DNA of 5,064 bases from assembly GCA_027348355.1 (NCBI GenBank), contig DAIEPN010000079.1, positions 1 to 5,064 on the forward strand. The letters are read 5' to 3'. Both the position numbers and the translations under genes were made by a program. Source of the stretch: Chlamydiota bacterium (GTDB lineage Bacteria; Chlamydiota; Chlamydiia; Chlamydiales; Rhabdochlamydiaceae). The notes under the pieces are model-generated. The model was not told where the DNA came from. It searched no databases and saw nothing but the letters and a program-made list of their open reading frames with translations. Below, piece by piece: positions 1 through 4,842 of the stretch; within the stretch, counting starts at the first letter, position 1, and each line of letters starts with the position of its first letter.

Positions 1-21
1 TGAAGTCCAGGGTAAAAAAGA

Positions 22-291
22 TTATTTGCGTAAGTTGAGACGAGCTATCAAGTGTTGATAACGTTTTGTATCTGTAGAGTTGAGATAATCTAACAGTTTA
101 CGTCTTTGGCCAACAAGTTTAAGTAAAGACAGCCTGGAAGCGTGATCTTTCGGAGCTAGCTTAAGATGTTCTGTAAGCTCAGCAATTCTTTCGGTAAGAA
201 TAGCGATCTGTACATCCGCAGACCCTGTATCTTTCTCATGCAACTGAAATTTTTTGGTAATTTCTTCTTTGGTACCTTTATCTAAAGACAT
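22..291 (-). CDS. rpsO: 30S ribosomal protein S15
   Basis: Encodes S15, an early-binding protein of the 30S platform that contacts the central domain of 16S rRNA and helps form intersubunit bridges. The 89-residue length is standard. Family landmarks are visible: DTGS at 21-24, Q28, H42, KDH at 48-50, S52-R53 and the block RRKLLDYL at 63-70, with the basic ending LNLRK. The ATG is preceded on the minus strand by AAGGAA (302-307), 10 bases away, which supports this start. The gene reads towards the left edge. Only 21 bases follow its stop, so the usual downstream neighbour pnp cannot be confirmed here, and no terminator is seen in that stretch. In many bacteria S15 represses its own mRNA through a leader structure. 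The short leader here shows no motif I can identify with confidence. The identity is very secure. Confidence 0.98.
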   Translation of the reverse strand: MSLDKGTKEEITKKFQLHEKDTGSADVQIAILTERIAELTEHLKLAPKDHASRLSLLKLVGQRRKLLDYLNSTDTKRYQHLIARLNLRK

Positions 292-301
292 TAGAAAAAT
301 C

Positions 302-307
302 TTCCTT
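302..307 (-). promoter_or_regulatory. rpsO ribosome binding site
   Basis: On the minus strand the sequence reads AAGGAA, 10 bases ahead of the rpsO ATG. It is a good Shine-Dalgarno match and fixes the S15 start. Confidence 0.75.
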
Positions 308-363
308 CTTGATTGAGAGTTTTAAAAGATAGACTAACTTTCGTTTGTTAAACCATTGGCCTT

Positions 364-392
364 ATTGTAACTTAAGTGAATTAATTCAGCAA
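364..392 (-). promoter_or_regulatory. Candidate sigma-70-type (sigma66) promoter of rpsO
   Basis: On the minus strand TTGCTG (387-392) and TACAAT (364-369) are separated by exactly 17 bases. The -10 box matches consensus in 5 of 6 positions and the -35 box in 3 of 6. Transcription would begin near 357, giving a leader of roughly 65 bases before the S15 ATG. Chlamydial housekeeping promoters often have poor -35 boxes, so this is plausible. It rests on motif and spacing only. Confidence 0.45.
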
Positions 393-440
393 TCACAAAA
401 AGATCTTTCTCGTTCTAGCCTTTTACTTGCATTTTGTCAC

Positions 441-467
441 TTGTAGTGCTAGATTTTATGGTATAAA
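441..467 (+). promoter_or_regulatory. Weak candidate promoter of the tadA cluster
   Basis: TTGTAG (441-446) and TATAAA (462-467) lie 15 bases apart on the plus strand, about 75 bases ahead of the tadA start. The spacing is short of the ideal 17 and the -35 match is partial. A promoter for the plus-strand cluster must lie somewhere in the divergent gap 292-542, and this is the best pair I find there. No other gene is visible in the gap. Confidence 0.25.
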
Positions 468-498
468 TCCTACCACATTCTTCTTTTATAGGAAATAC

Positions 499-512
499 TA
501 TTCTCGAGAATA
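499..512. promoter_or_regulatory. Perfect 14-bp palindrome upstream of tadA
   Basis: TATTCTCGAGAATA is its own reverse complement and sits 30 bases before the tadA ATG, downstream of the candidate promoter. It has no loop, so it suits a dimeric DNA-binding protein better than an RNA hairpin. It does not resemble the CIRCE element bound by HrcA. The operator role is inferred, and a chance palindrome in AT-rich DNA is possible. Confidence 0.3.
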
Positions 513-542
513 TTTTTTGTAGCATGATAGAGAAATTTTTAT

Positions 543-1010
543 ATGACAGTGACTGATGAATTTTTTATGAATGAAGCACTGCTTGAAGCAAAAAAAGCTT
601 TTATAGCGGGAGAGGTTCCTATTGGTGCTGTTATAGTACATTCTGGGAAAATACTAGCCAGGTCTCATAACCTTGTAGAATCTCTTCAGGACGCCTCAAA
701 ACACGCAGAGCTTATCTGCTTGCAAAAAGCTGCCAAAGTTTTAGAAAATTGGAGACTTCTTGAATGTACCTTATATTGTACTCTCGAGCCGTGCTCTATG
801 TGCGCAGGAGCTATGCTTCTTTTTCGTATTCCTAGACTTGTTTGGGGAGCACCTGATATGCGTCATGGAGCAAATGGAAGCTTTGTTGATTTATTTTCAA
901 AAAATCACCCTACACATAATATAGATATTACTTCAGGGGTTTTGCAAGAAGAGTGTTCCAAGATACTAAAAGAATTTTTTCAAATAAGACGAATGGGGTC
1001 CGAATGTTAG
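543..1010 (+). CDS. tadA: tRNA-specific adenosine deaminase TadA
   Basis: Deaminates A34 to inosine in the anticodon of tRNA-Arg(ACG) so that one tRNA can read CGU, CGC and CGA codons; it acts in the cytoplasm as a homodimer. The zinc-dependent deaminase signatures are complete: HAE at 54-56 (zinc ligand H54, catalytic E56) and PCSMC at 83-87 (ligands C84 and C87). The surrounding blocks TLYCTLEP, CAGAML, RIPRLVWGAPD and GANGS follow TadA rather than cytosine, guanine or riboflavin deaminases. N43 in SHN fits the substrate-binding asparagine. At 155 residues it is near the usual length. The Shine-Dalgarno site is weak (AGAGAA near 529-534). An internal ATG at 567 is possible, but it would remove conserved N-terminal sequence. 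It overlaps the next gene by 7 bases and probably starts a plus-strand operon. Older chlamydial annotations call it yfhC. Confidence 0.95.
   Translation: MTVTDEFFMNEALLEAKKAFIAGEVPIGAVIVHSGKILARSHNLVESLQDASKHAELICLQKAAKVLENWRLLECTLYCTLEPCSMCAGAMLLFRIPRLVWGAPDMRHGANGSFVDLFSKNHPTHNIDITSGVLQEECSKILKEFFQIRRMGSEC
995..998 (+). promoter_or_regulatory. Ribosome binding site deciding the start of the 79-residue gene
   Basis: GGGG lies 5 bases before the ATG at 1004, inside the end of tadA. It favours 1004 over the upstream in-frame ATG at 953, which has no purine-rich site close ahead. Confidence 0.4.
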
Positions 1011-1243
1011 AGAATCTCTTTAACGAGCTTGTAAATGAGCAAGAAAAAAAAGTTATGAAGACCGCCCATTTGATTCTTCCTAACCTTACTGCGGATGATT
1101 TACTTCAACCGAATGATTTTCCAGCTTTAGACAATCATCCCTATTTTCGATATGAAGAGGGGGTTTTAGAAGGTCTTCGCACTGCTCGCATGGCCTATTT
1201 AGCTTGGCAAAAAGACCAGGAAAATAGTTCCTCTGCAAAGTAA
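1004..1243 (+). CDS. Conserved small protein of unknown function, probably cytosolic
   Basis: I do not recognise a domain. With the start at 1004 the product has 79 residues; the first residues are MLENLFNELVNEQEKK and the tail is Ser/Lys rich. It has no signal peptide or membrane segment. The N-terminal half looks helical and charged. A Pro/Asp-containing middle (NDFPALDNHPYF) is followed by a second likely helix, EGVLEGLRTARMAYLAWQK. The start overlaps the tadA stop by 7 bases, which suggests translational coupling. An ATG at 953 would extend it to 96 residues but would overlap tadA by 58 bases. From memory, C. trachomatis has a small hypothetical gene after its tadA (CT845), and this may be its counterpart, though I cannot align them here. 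A gap of 28 bases separates it from the ABC ATPase gene. Confidence 0.75.
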   Translation: MLENLFNELVNEQEKKVMKTAHLILPNLTADDLLQPNDFPALDNHPYFRYEEGVLEGLRTARMAYLAWQKDQENSSSAK

Positions 1244-1271
1244 AATTTTATATTGTATCAAAAGAGGCTGT

Positions 1272-2045
1272 ATGAGCGATGTTTTGCTCAAGATTGAAAA
1301 TATTAAAAAAGTTTATTTTAAGAAAAGCAAACCGATAAAAGAAGCGTTGTCTGGGATTACTCTTGATCTATATGAAGGAGAGATCTTATCTTTGCTCGGC
1401 GTCAATGGAGCTGGAAAGACAACTCTTTCCTCTATCATTGCAACATTGCACCCACCAACCACTGGAAATATTTTTTGGAAAGGGTCTTCTATTTATGACG
1501 ATTTGCTCTCTTATAGAACCGTGGTGGGTTTTTGCCCTCAAAAACCGAATCTAGATCCTCTTTTGACTTTAGAAGAGAACTTGTTCTATGCAGGGAAGTT
1601 TTTTCGACTTTCTACGAAAGAAGCAAATAGGCGTAAAGATGAGCTCATGGAAGAGTTTGACTTAAAAACGTATGCAAAATCTTCACCTCAGTATCTCTCT
1701 GGTGGATATAAGCAGAGGTTTATTTTAGCGAGAACTCTTATGCACTCTCCAAAATTGATCATTTTAGATGAGCCAACTGTTGCTTTAGATGTGCAAATTC
1801 GAAGAGAGTTATGGAAAAAGATCTCATTTCTTAAAGAAAAAGGAGTGACAGTCCTTTTGACAACGCATTATTTAGAAGAAGCGGAAGTGCTTTCGGATCG
1901 TGTATGCATCATTGATCAAGGAAGGATCAGACGGATTGATACGCCAGACAACTTGAAAAATCATTACAAAAAAGAAAATTTGGAGGATGTATTCATCCAA
2001 CTGATGGAAGAAGGAGAAAGACCGAGTGATTTCACAGAAAACTAA
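1272..2045 (+). CDS. ABC transporter ATP-binding protein (ABC-2 exporter type)
   Basis: Nucleotide-binding subunit that would power the membrane protein encoded next to it, on the cytoplasmic face of the inner membrane. All ATPase motifs are present in order: Walker A GVNGAGKTT at 43-51, Q-loop Q90 in CPQ, signature LSGGYKQR at 142-149, Walker B LIILDEP at 162-168 with D166 and E167, D-loop ALD at 171-173 and switch H199. The sequence after the Walker B, with LTTHYLEEAE and the C-terminal NLEDVFIQL, is typical of the DrrA/NodI/CcmA-like exporter class. Its 257 residues form a single domain, so two copies are needed. AGAGG (1263-1267) lies 4 bases before the ATG. Its last 20 bases overlap the permease gene. 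The substrate cannot be told from sequence; drugs, lipids or polysaccharide are all known for this class. Confidence 0.93.
   Translation: MSDVLLKIENIKKVYFKKSKPIKEALSGITLDLYEGEILSLLGVNGAGKTTLSSIIATLHPPTTGNIFWKGSSIYDDLLSYRTVVGFCPQKPNLDPLLTLEENLFYAGKFFRLSTKEANRRKDELMEEFDLKTYAKSSPQYLSGGYKQRFILARTLMHSPKLIILDEPTVALDVQIRRELWKKISFLKEKGVTVLLTTHYLEEAEVLSDRVCIIDQGRIRRIDTPDNLKNHYKKENLEDVFIQLMEEGERPSDFTEN
2011..2016 (+). promoter_or_regulatory. Ribosome binding site for the permease GTG start
   Basis: AAGGAG lies inside the ATPase gene, 9 bases before the GTG at 2026. It is one of the best Shine-Dalgarno sites in the window and justifies the unusual start codon. Confidence 0.75.
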
Positions 2046-2817
2046 AATTTACATACTCACGATCTGCCAGCTCCTAAGGCGAGATCTTCTTATCTACAGA
2101 AGGGAATTTTTAAGTAAGCTTTTTGATAACTCTTTTGTACTCCTTACCTATCTTGTTGTCTTTGGGTATTTCATGCCGCAATTTGGGGGTGGTGGTTACG
2201 GTCCTTTTATCCTTGTAGGGTCAATCGCAAGCTTCGGTTTTTTTGACATGGTTGGAAAAGTATCGGACATGATGTTTGATATTCAGGGAGATCGCGCCAT
2301 TTCTTATACACTTACACTTCCTCTTCCTTCTTCCCTACTTTTCCTTAGAATGGCGCTCTATTGGGCGATTAATTCAGCAGTGGTTTCCATCTTTTTGATT
2401 CCTATTGGAAAATTGATCCTTTTTACACAATTTGACCTATCTCAAATTTCTATTTTTAAATTCATTTTGATCTATCCGCTTATTCATCTTTTCTACGGCT
2501 TCTTTAGTCTCTGGATGGTGGGGATTTTAAAAGGAATTGGAACGATTGCGCAGTTATGGGTCCGAGTGATCAACCCTATGTATATGTTTGGAACTTTTTT
2601 CTATTCGTGGCACGCAGTGCATAGTTTTTCTCCAGTTGTAGCCTACCTCAATTTATGCAACCCAATGGTCTTTATTATGGAAGGACTCCGTTCTGCTTGT
2701 TTAGGATCAGAAGGCTATTTACCTTTTTGGATTAGCTTCTTAGCTCTACTTGGATTTACTATTCTCTGCGGATGGGATGGGATCAGACGTCTAAAGATTA
2801 GACTTGACTGTGTATAA
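2026..2817 (+). CDS. ABC-2 type transporter permease
   Basis: Inner-membrane subunit that partners with the ATPase encoded just upstream. It has 263 residues and about six hydrophobic segments (roughly 36-50, 60-76, 104-132, 143-166, 182-200 and 234-252). The N-terminus LRRDLLIYRREF looks like the amphipathic connector that precedes the first membrane helix in ABC-2 permeases. The segment NPMVFIMEGLRSACLG at 212-227 fits the conserved NP...E..R motif of the NodJ/DrrB/Wzm-like family. Translation starts at GTG with a strong Shine-Dalgarno site, and overlaps the ATPase gene by 20 bases, so coupled synthesis in equal amounts is likely. The gene ends 2 bases before the terminator stem, making it the last gene of the plus-strand cluster. 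Neighbouring genes give no clue to the substrate. Confidence 0.9.
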   Translation: MISQKTKIYILTICQLLRRDLLIYRREFLSKLFDNSFVLLTYLVVFGYFMPQFGGGGYGPFILVGSIASFGFFDMVGKVSDMMFDIQGDRAISYTLTLPLPSSLLFLRMALYWAINSAVVSIFLIPIGKLILFTQFDLSQISIFKFILIYPLIHLFYGFFSLWMVGILKGIGTIAQLWVRVINPMYMFGTFFYSWHAVHSFSPVVAYLNLCNPMVFIMEGLRSACLGSEGYLPFWISFLALLGFTILCGWDGIRRLKIRLDCV

Positions 2818-2819
2818 AA

Positions 2820-2852
2820 AAACACCTCAGTGATTTCACTACTGGGGTGTTT
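2820..2852. terminator. Probably bidirectional intrinsic terminator between convergent genes
   Basis: A 12-bp stem pairs 2820-2831 with 2841-2852, with one G-U pair in the plus-strand RNA, around a 9-base loop. Read on the minus strand the stem runs straight into TTTTTTAT, a strong terminator for the gene ending at 2873. Read on the plus strand it is followed by TTTGTTG-like sequence, a weaker tail, immediately after the permease stop. Overlapping AGTGA/TCACT arms within the loop region permit an alternative short hairpin. Confidence 0.85.
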
Positions 2853-2872
2853 GTTGAGAGAGGGAGGTAAGT

Positions 2873-3274
2873 TTAGGCTTTAATTCCGTATCGCAAACCT
2901 AGAGATGCTCCTGCTAATCCTCCTAGTGTCGTTAAAGCTATAAGAAGTCCGCCTTTAGAGCCTATTTCAGAAAAAACTTTCATTAAAGCGAATTCAACGT
3001 TTTTACTTTTCTGTTCTTTAGATTGTCTATCTGCTTTTTTAGTAAGGAATTTACTAGTTATAAGAAGCGATAGAGCTGTTCCACCAGCTCCCAGCGTCGC
3101 TCCTGTGATGCTATATCCAGCGATTTTTAGAGCTCTTGATGAAGCGGATAATAATATTTTACTAGATTCAGTGCTACCGGAAGAGTGTATTCCTTTGGAT
3201 GCTGCGTGAGCAAGAGTTGTAAGATTTATAAAAGCTACAGCGGCTCCCGCCATTTGTATTTTTGATAAATTCAT
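2873..3274 (-). CDS. Small membrane or secreted protein with glycine zipper, function unknown
   Basis: No family recognised. The 133-residue product has a basic N-terminus and a hydrophobic stretch at about 8-22 ending in AHA (22-24), which fits a cleavable signal peptide. A Ser-rich region follows, then two glycine-rich hydrophobic segments (about 51-73 and 108-127) separated by a highly charged linker, KKADRQSKEQKSKN. The last segment has glycines at 118, 122, 126 and 130, a full GxxxGxxxGxxxG zipper; G58 and G62 give a shorter one. Such motifs mark helix-packing and oligomerising membrane proteins. The paired hydrophobic segments are loosely like chlamydial inclusion membrane (Inc) proteins, but the linker is longer and the signal peptide is atypical for them. 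AAGG (3283-3286) sits 8 bases before the ATG. It has its own promoter and terminator, so it is probably transcribed alone. Confidence 0.75.
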   Translation of the reverse strand: MNLSKIQMAGAAVAFINLTTLAHAASKGIHSSGSTESSKILLSASSRALKIAGYSITGATLGAGGTALSLLITSKFLTKKADRQSKEQKSKNVEFALMKVFSEIGSKGGLLIALTTLGGLAGASLGLRYGIKA

Positions 3275-3300
3275 AGTAATGACCTTGATTTTTTAAAAAA

Positions 3301-3420
3301 GTAATAACATTCTAATGCAATATTTATTATGTATCAATTGTTTTGTTTCTATTTCATTTATTAAAATATTTAGTTATATTTAATTAATTGTGAAAAACAA
3401 AAAATGTAAAAAATAAATTG
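3301..3420. other. Very AT-rich intergenic block
   Basis: Only 17 of these 120 bases are G or C. The gap between the two minus-strand genes is 3275-3442. It contains the promoter at 3309-3337. The rest is A/T runs with no open reading frame, RNA gene or clear terminator that I can see. The composition is far below that of the flanking genes. Confidence 0.8.
3309..3337 (-). promoter_or_regulatory. Near-consensus sigma-70-type promoter of the glycine-zipper gene
   Basis: On the minus strand TTGATA (3332-3337) and TAGAAT (3309-3314) are 17 bases apart, each matching consensus in 5 of 6 positions. Transcription would start near 3302, leaving a leader of about 28 bases with the AAGG site at 3283-3286. 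The DNA upstream is extremely AT-rich, which could act as an UP-like element. This is the best promoter in the window. Confidence 0.6.
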
Positions 3421-3442
3421 AAAATACATTGCTGAGCAGTAA

Positions 3443-4360
3443 TTAGATGCTATTTTGTTTCTGGATTTTTCTAGAAATTTTCCAAAGACGCAGCCTTTCT
3501 CGGAATGTGAGGCTTTTTTTTCCTTTCAAGGTAATTTTTGCCATAGCGGCATGGAAGAAGGCCTCATCGCTAATGATGGCTTTACCTGTCTTAAAGTCAT
3601 AAATCTTTGAGTTTGTAAGAGGTACGCCTTTCTCGAAGATTTTTGAGAATTTGCCAAGAAAATGAAGAGCTTTTTCCTCAAAACTATGGAGCTTTGCGAA
3701 AGGGGTTTTTTGTCTCCAGGCGAATAAACAGAAGAAATAGGTATATACGAGGGTCGCTATGTAGGCTATGAGCTCAGAATAGGCCTGTTGGGTCAGGGCA
3801 AAAATAAGGTGCAGGAGAAAGGTCCAAAAAAGTAGAGAGGTAAGCTTGATTGGGATAATAAAGAATAATTGAACCCGCATTTCTGGGTATAGAATGCACC
3901 AAGCGAAAAGAATGCATCCTAACATGGCCCTATTTCCAAAGTATATAGAGGAGAAAGCGGTGGAGGAGCTATAGAAGGTAGCCAGCATGCAAAGGGACAC
4001 AAAAAAGGCTGCTCCGAAATAGAGCATAAAGAAATGTTTTAGTCCTTTTCTGGATATGATTGCTGAGCCGATTGCGGAGGTAAGGTACATCGAAATAATC
4101 ATAGAGAAGATCCAACTCAGAGAAAAGCTTTGGGCAGGTAGCAGGAATGCACTAGTAAATATTTGCCAATACCAAGCATTTTCTATGGCGAGTTTGCTGA
4201 GGCCAAAAAAATCATAGAGAGTAGGGATGTGCAAAACTTGCAGACAAAGCTCCCCTGTCATCACAGCTAAGATGTTTAGAGAGAGGATACCAACAAGAAA
4301 AATCTTAAAGAAATTTCTTTGAGCTGTAAAAAATCTTTGAAAAATCTGTGATTTCATCAT
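3443..4360 (-). CDS. Polytopic membrane protein, rhomboid-like but lacking catalytic residues
   Basis: The 305-residue product has about six or seven hydrophobic segments (roughly 15-36, 63-74, 78-102, 108-131, 143-159, 165-189 and 195-215) and a basic, cytoplasmic-looking C-terminal region of about 90 residues. The order resembles a rhomboid: a WYWQIFTSAFLLP segment at 63-75 like the family's W..T..F motif, and LYPEMRVQLFFIIPIK at 157-172 like the P....LFFIPIK stretch of bacterial rhomboids. However, the GxSG serine motif is replaced by GNRAMLG at 142-148, and the helix that should carry the catalytic His (195-215) has none. If the fold is right it is a pseudoprotease. The gene starts with two ATG codons and has only a weak, distant AAGG (4379-4382). 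Chlamydiae carry a hypothetical membrane gene next to rpmE (CT021 in C. trachomatis, from memory), which this may match. Confidence 0.8.
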   Translation of the reverse strand: MMKSQIFQRFFTAQRNFFKIFLVGILSLNILAVMTGELCLQVLHIPTLYDFFGLSKLAIENAWYWQIFTSAFLLPAQSFSLSWIFSMIISMYLTSAIGSAIISRKGLKHFFMLYFGAAFFVSLCMLATFYSSSTAFSSIYFGNRAMLGCILFAWCILYPEMRVQLFFIIPIKLTSLLFWTFLLHLIFALTQQAYSELIAYIATLVYTYFFCLFAWRQKTPFAKLHSFEEKALHFLGKFSKIFEKGVPLTNSKIYDFKTGKAIISDEAFFHAAMAKITLKGKKSLTFRERLRLWKISRKIQKQNSI

Positions 4361-4418
4361 AACTTATATGGTAATTTGCCTTGGACCCCTCTATGATGGA
4401 GTAATTTTTGGATTTCCG

Positions 4419-4461
4419 CAAGGGTTTCTTTAGGCATTTCTTTAGAAAAACCCTTGTTTTT
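4419..4461 (+). terminator. Terminator-like hairpin in the rpmE upstream region
   Basis: CAAGGGTTT (4419-4427) pairs perfectly with AAACCCTTG (4448-4456), a 9-bp stem with a 20-base loop, and TTTTT follows at 4457-4461. The polarity is plus strand, yet no plus-strand gene lies upstream; the next gene on the left is on the minus strand. It could be an attenuator in a long rpmE leader, a relic of a rearrangement, or insulation against readthrough. The loop also carries a direct repeat, TTTCTTTAG at 4425-4433 and 4437-4445. Confidence 0.5.
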
Positions 4462-4484
4462 AATGAGTAAATGAACTTTACTTT

Positions 4485-4490
4485 TATACT
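4485..4490 (+). promoter_or_regulatory. Possible -10 box for rpmE-prfA
   Basis: TATACT matches the -10 consensus in 5 of 6 positions and would start transcription near 4497, about 30 bases before rpmE. No acceptable -35 box is found 16-18 bases upstream, so the call is weak. If it is correct, the hairpin at 4419-4461 lies outside the transcript. Confidence 0.3.
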
Positions 4491-4527
4491 TAAAGACTTA
4501 ATCTAAATGTATTTTTAAGGAGCTATC

Positions 4528-4839
4528 ATGAAAAAACAAGGACATCCGGCCTATCAAGAAATTCTCTTTGTTGATTCTTCTACAGGATTTAAATTTGTAT
4601 GCGGAAGTACAATGCAGCCTAAAGAGAAAGAAACTTTTGAGGGAAAAGAATACCCAGTATGCAAGGTTTCTGTGTCATCAGCATCTCACCCATTCTTTAC
4701 AAAGAGTGATAAGCTTGTTGACTCTGAAGGTCGTGTTGATAAATTCAAAAAACGTTATGTTGCAAAAAATGCACAAATGGCTGTGAAAAAAGCTGAGCCG
4801 GTTGCACCTGCAAAAGCTGTTAAAAAGGCAAAGAAGTAA
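4528..4839 (+). CDS. rpmE: 50S ribosomal protein L31, zinc-free type
   Basis: L31 binds the central protuberance of the 50S subunit and bridges to the 30S head. The N-terminus [20 protein letters not shown], the SSASHPFFT block (50-58) and [10 protein letters not shown] (68-77) identify it. Zinc-binding L31 has two Cys pairs, the second of the form CxxC just before HPFFTG. Here those two positions are S50 and S53, so this is a C-minus form. Two cysteines remain elsewhere (C25, C45). The 103-residue length exceeds the usual 70-90 because of a Lys/Ala/Pro tail from about 79. AAGGAG (4517-4522) lies 5 bases before the ATG. Only 3 bases separate its stop from prfA, and the rpmE-prfA pairing is common in bacteria. 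Confidence 0.96.
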   Translation: MKKQGHPAYQEILFVDSSTGFKFVCGSTMQPKEKETFEGKEYPVCKVSVSSASHPFFTKSDKLVDSEGRVDKFKKRYVAKNAQMAVKKAEPVAPAKAVKKAKK

Positions 4840-4842
4840 TCA

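Noticed and set aside
459..475. Small hairpin TGGTA/TACCA overlapping the candidate tadA -10 box
   Set aside because: It is only 5 bp with a 7-base loop, which is expected by chance, and no run of T follows it.
953..1003. Upstream in-frame ATG at 953 that would lengthen the small gene after tadA to 96 residues
   Set aside because: It would overlap tadA by 58 bases and has no ribosome site, whereas the ATG at 1004 has GGGG 5 bases ahead and a typical 7-base overlap.
1363..1554. 63-residue plus-strand open frame
   Set aside because: It lies wholly inside the ABC ATPase gene in another frame, covering the Walker A region; there is no ribosome site and the composition is not protein-like.
3301..3420. 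CRISPR array, tRNA or replication origin in the AT-rich block
   Set aside because: There are no spaced repeats, no cloverleaf, and no DnaA-box cluster; promoter signals explain the only clear structure.
3428..3443. Imperfect inverted repeat ATTGCTGAGCAGTAAT at the end of the rhomboid-like gene
   Set aside because: The GCT/AGC core leaves a one-base loop and the flanks pair badly, so it is not a credible terminator for that gene.
4568..4786. 72-residue plus-strand open frame
   Set aside because: It is a shadow frame inside rpmE, whose reading frame is certain from family motifs.
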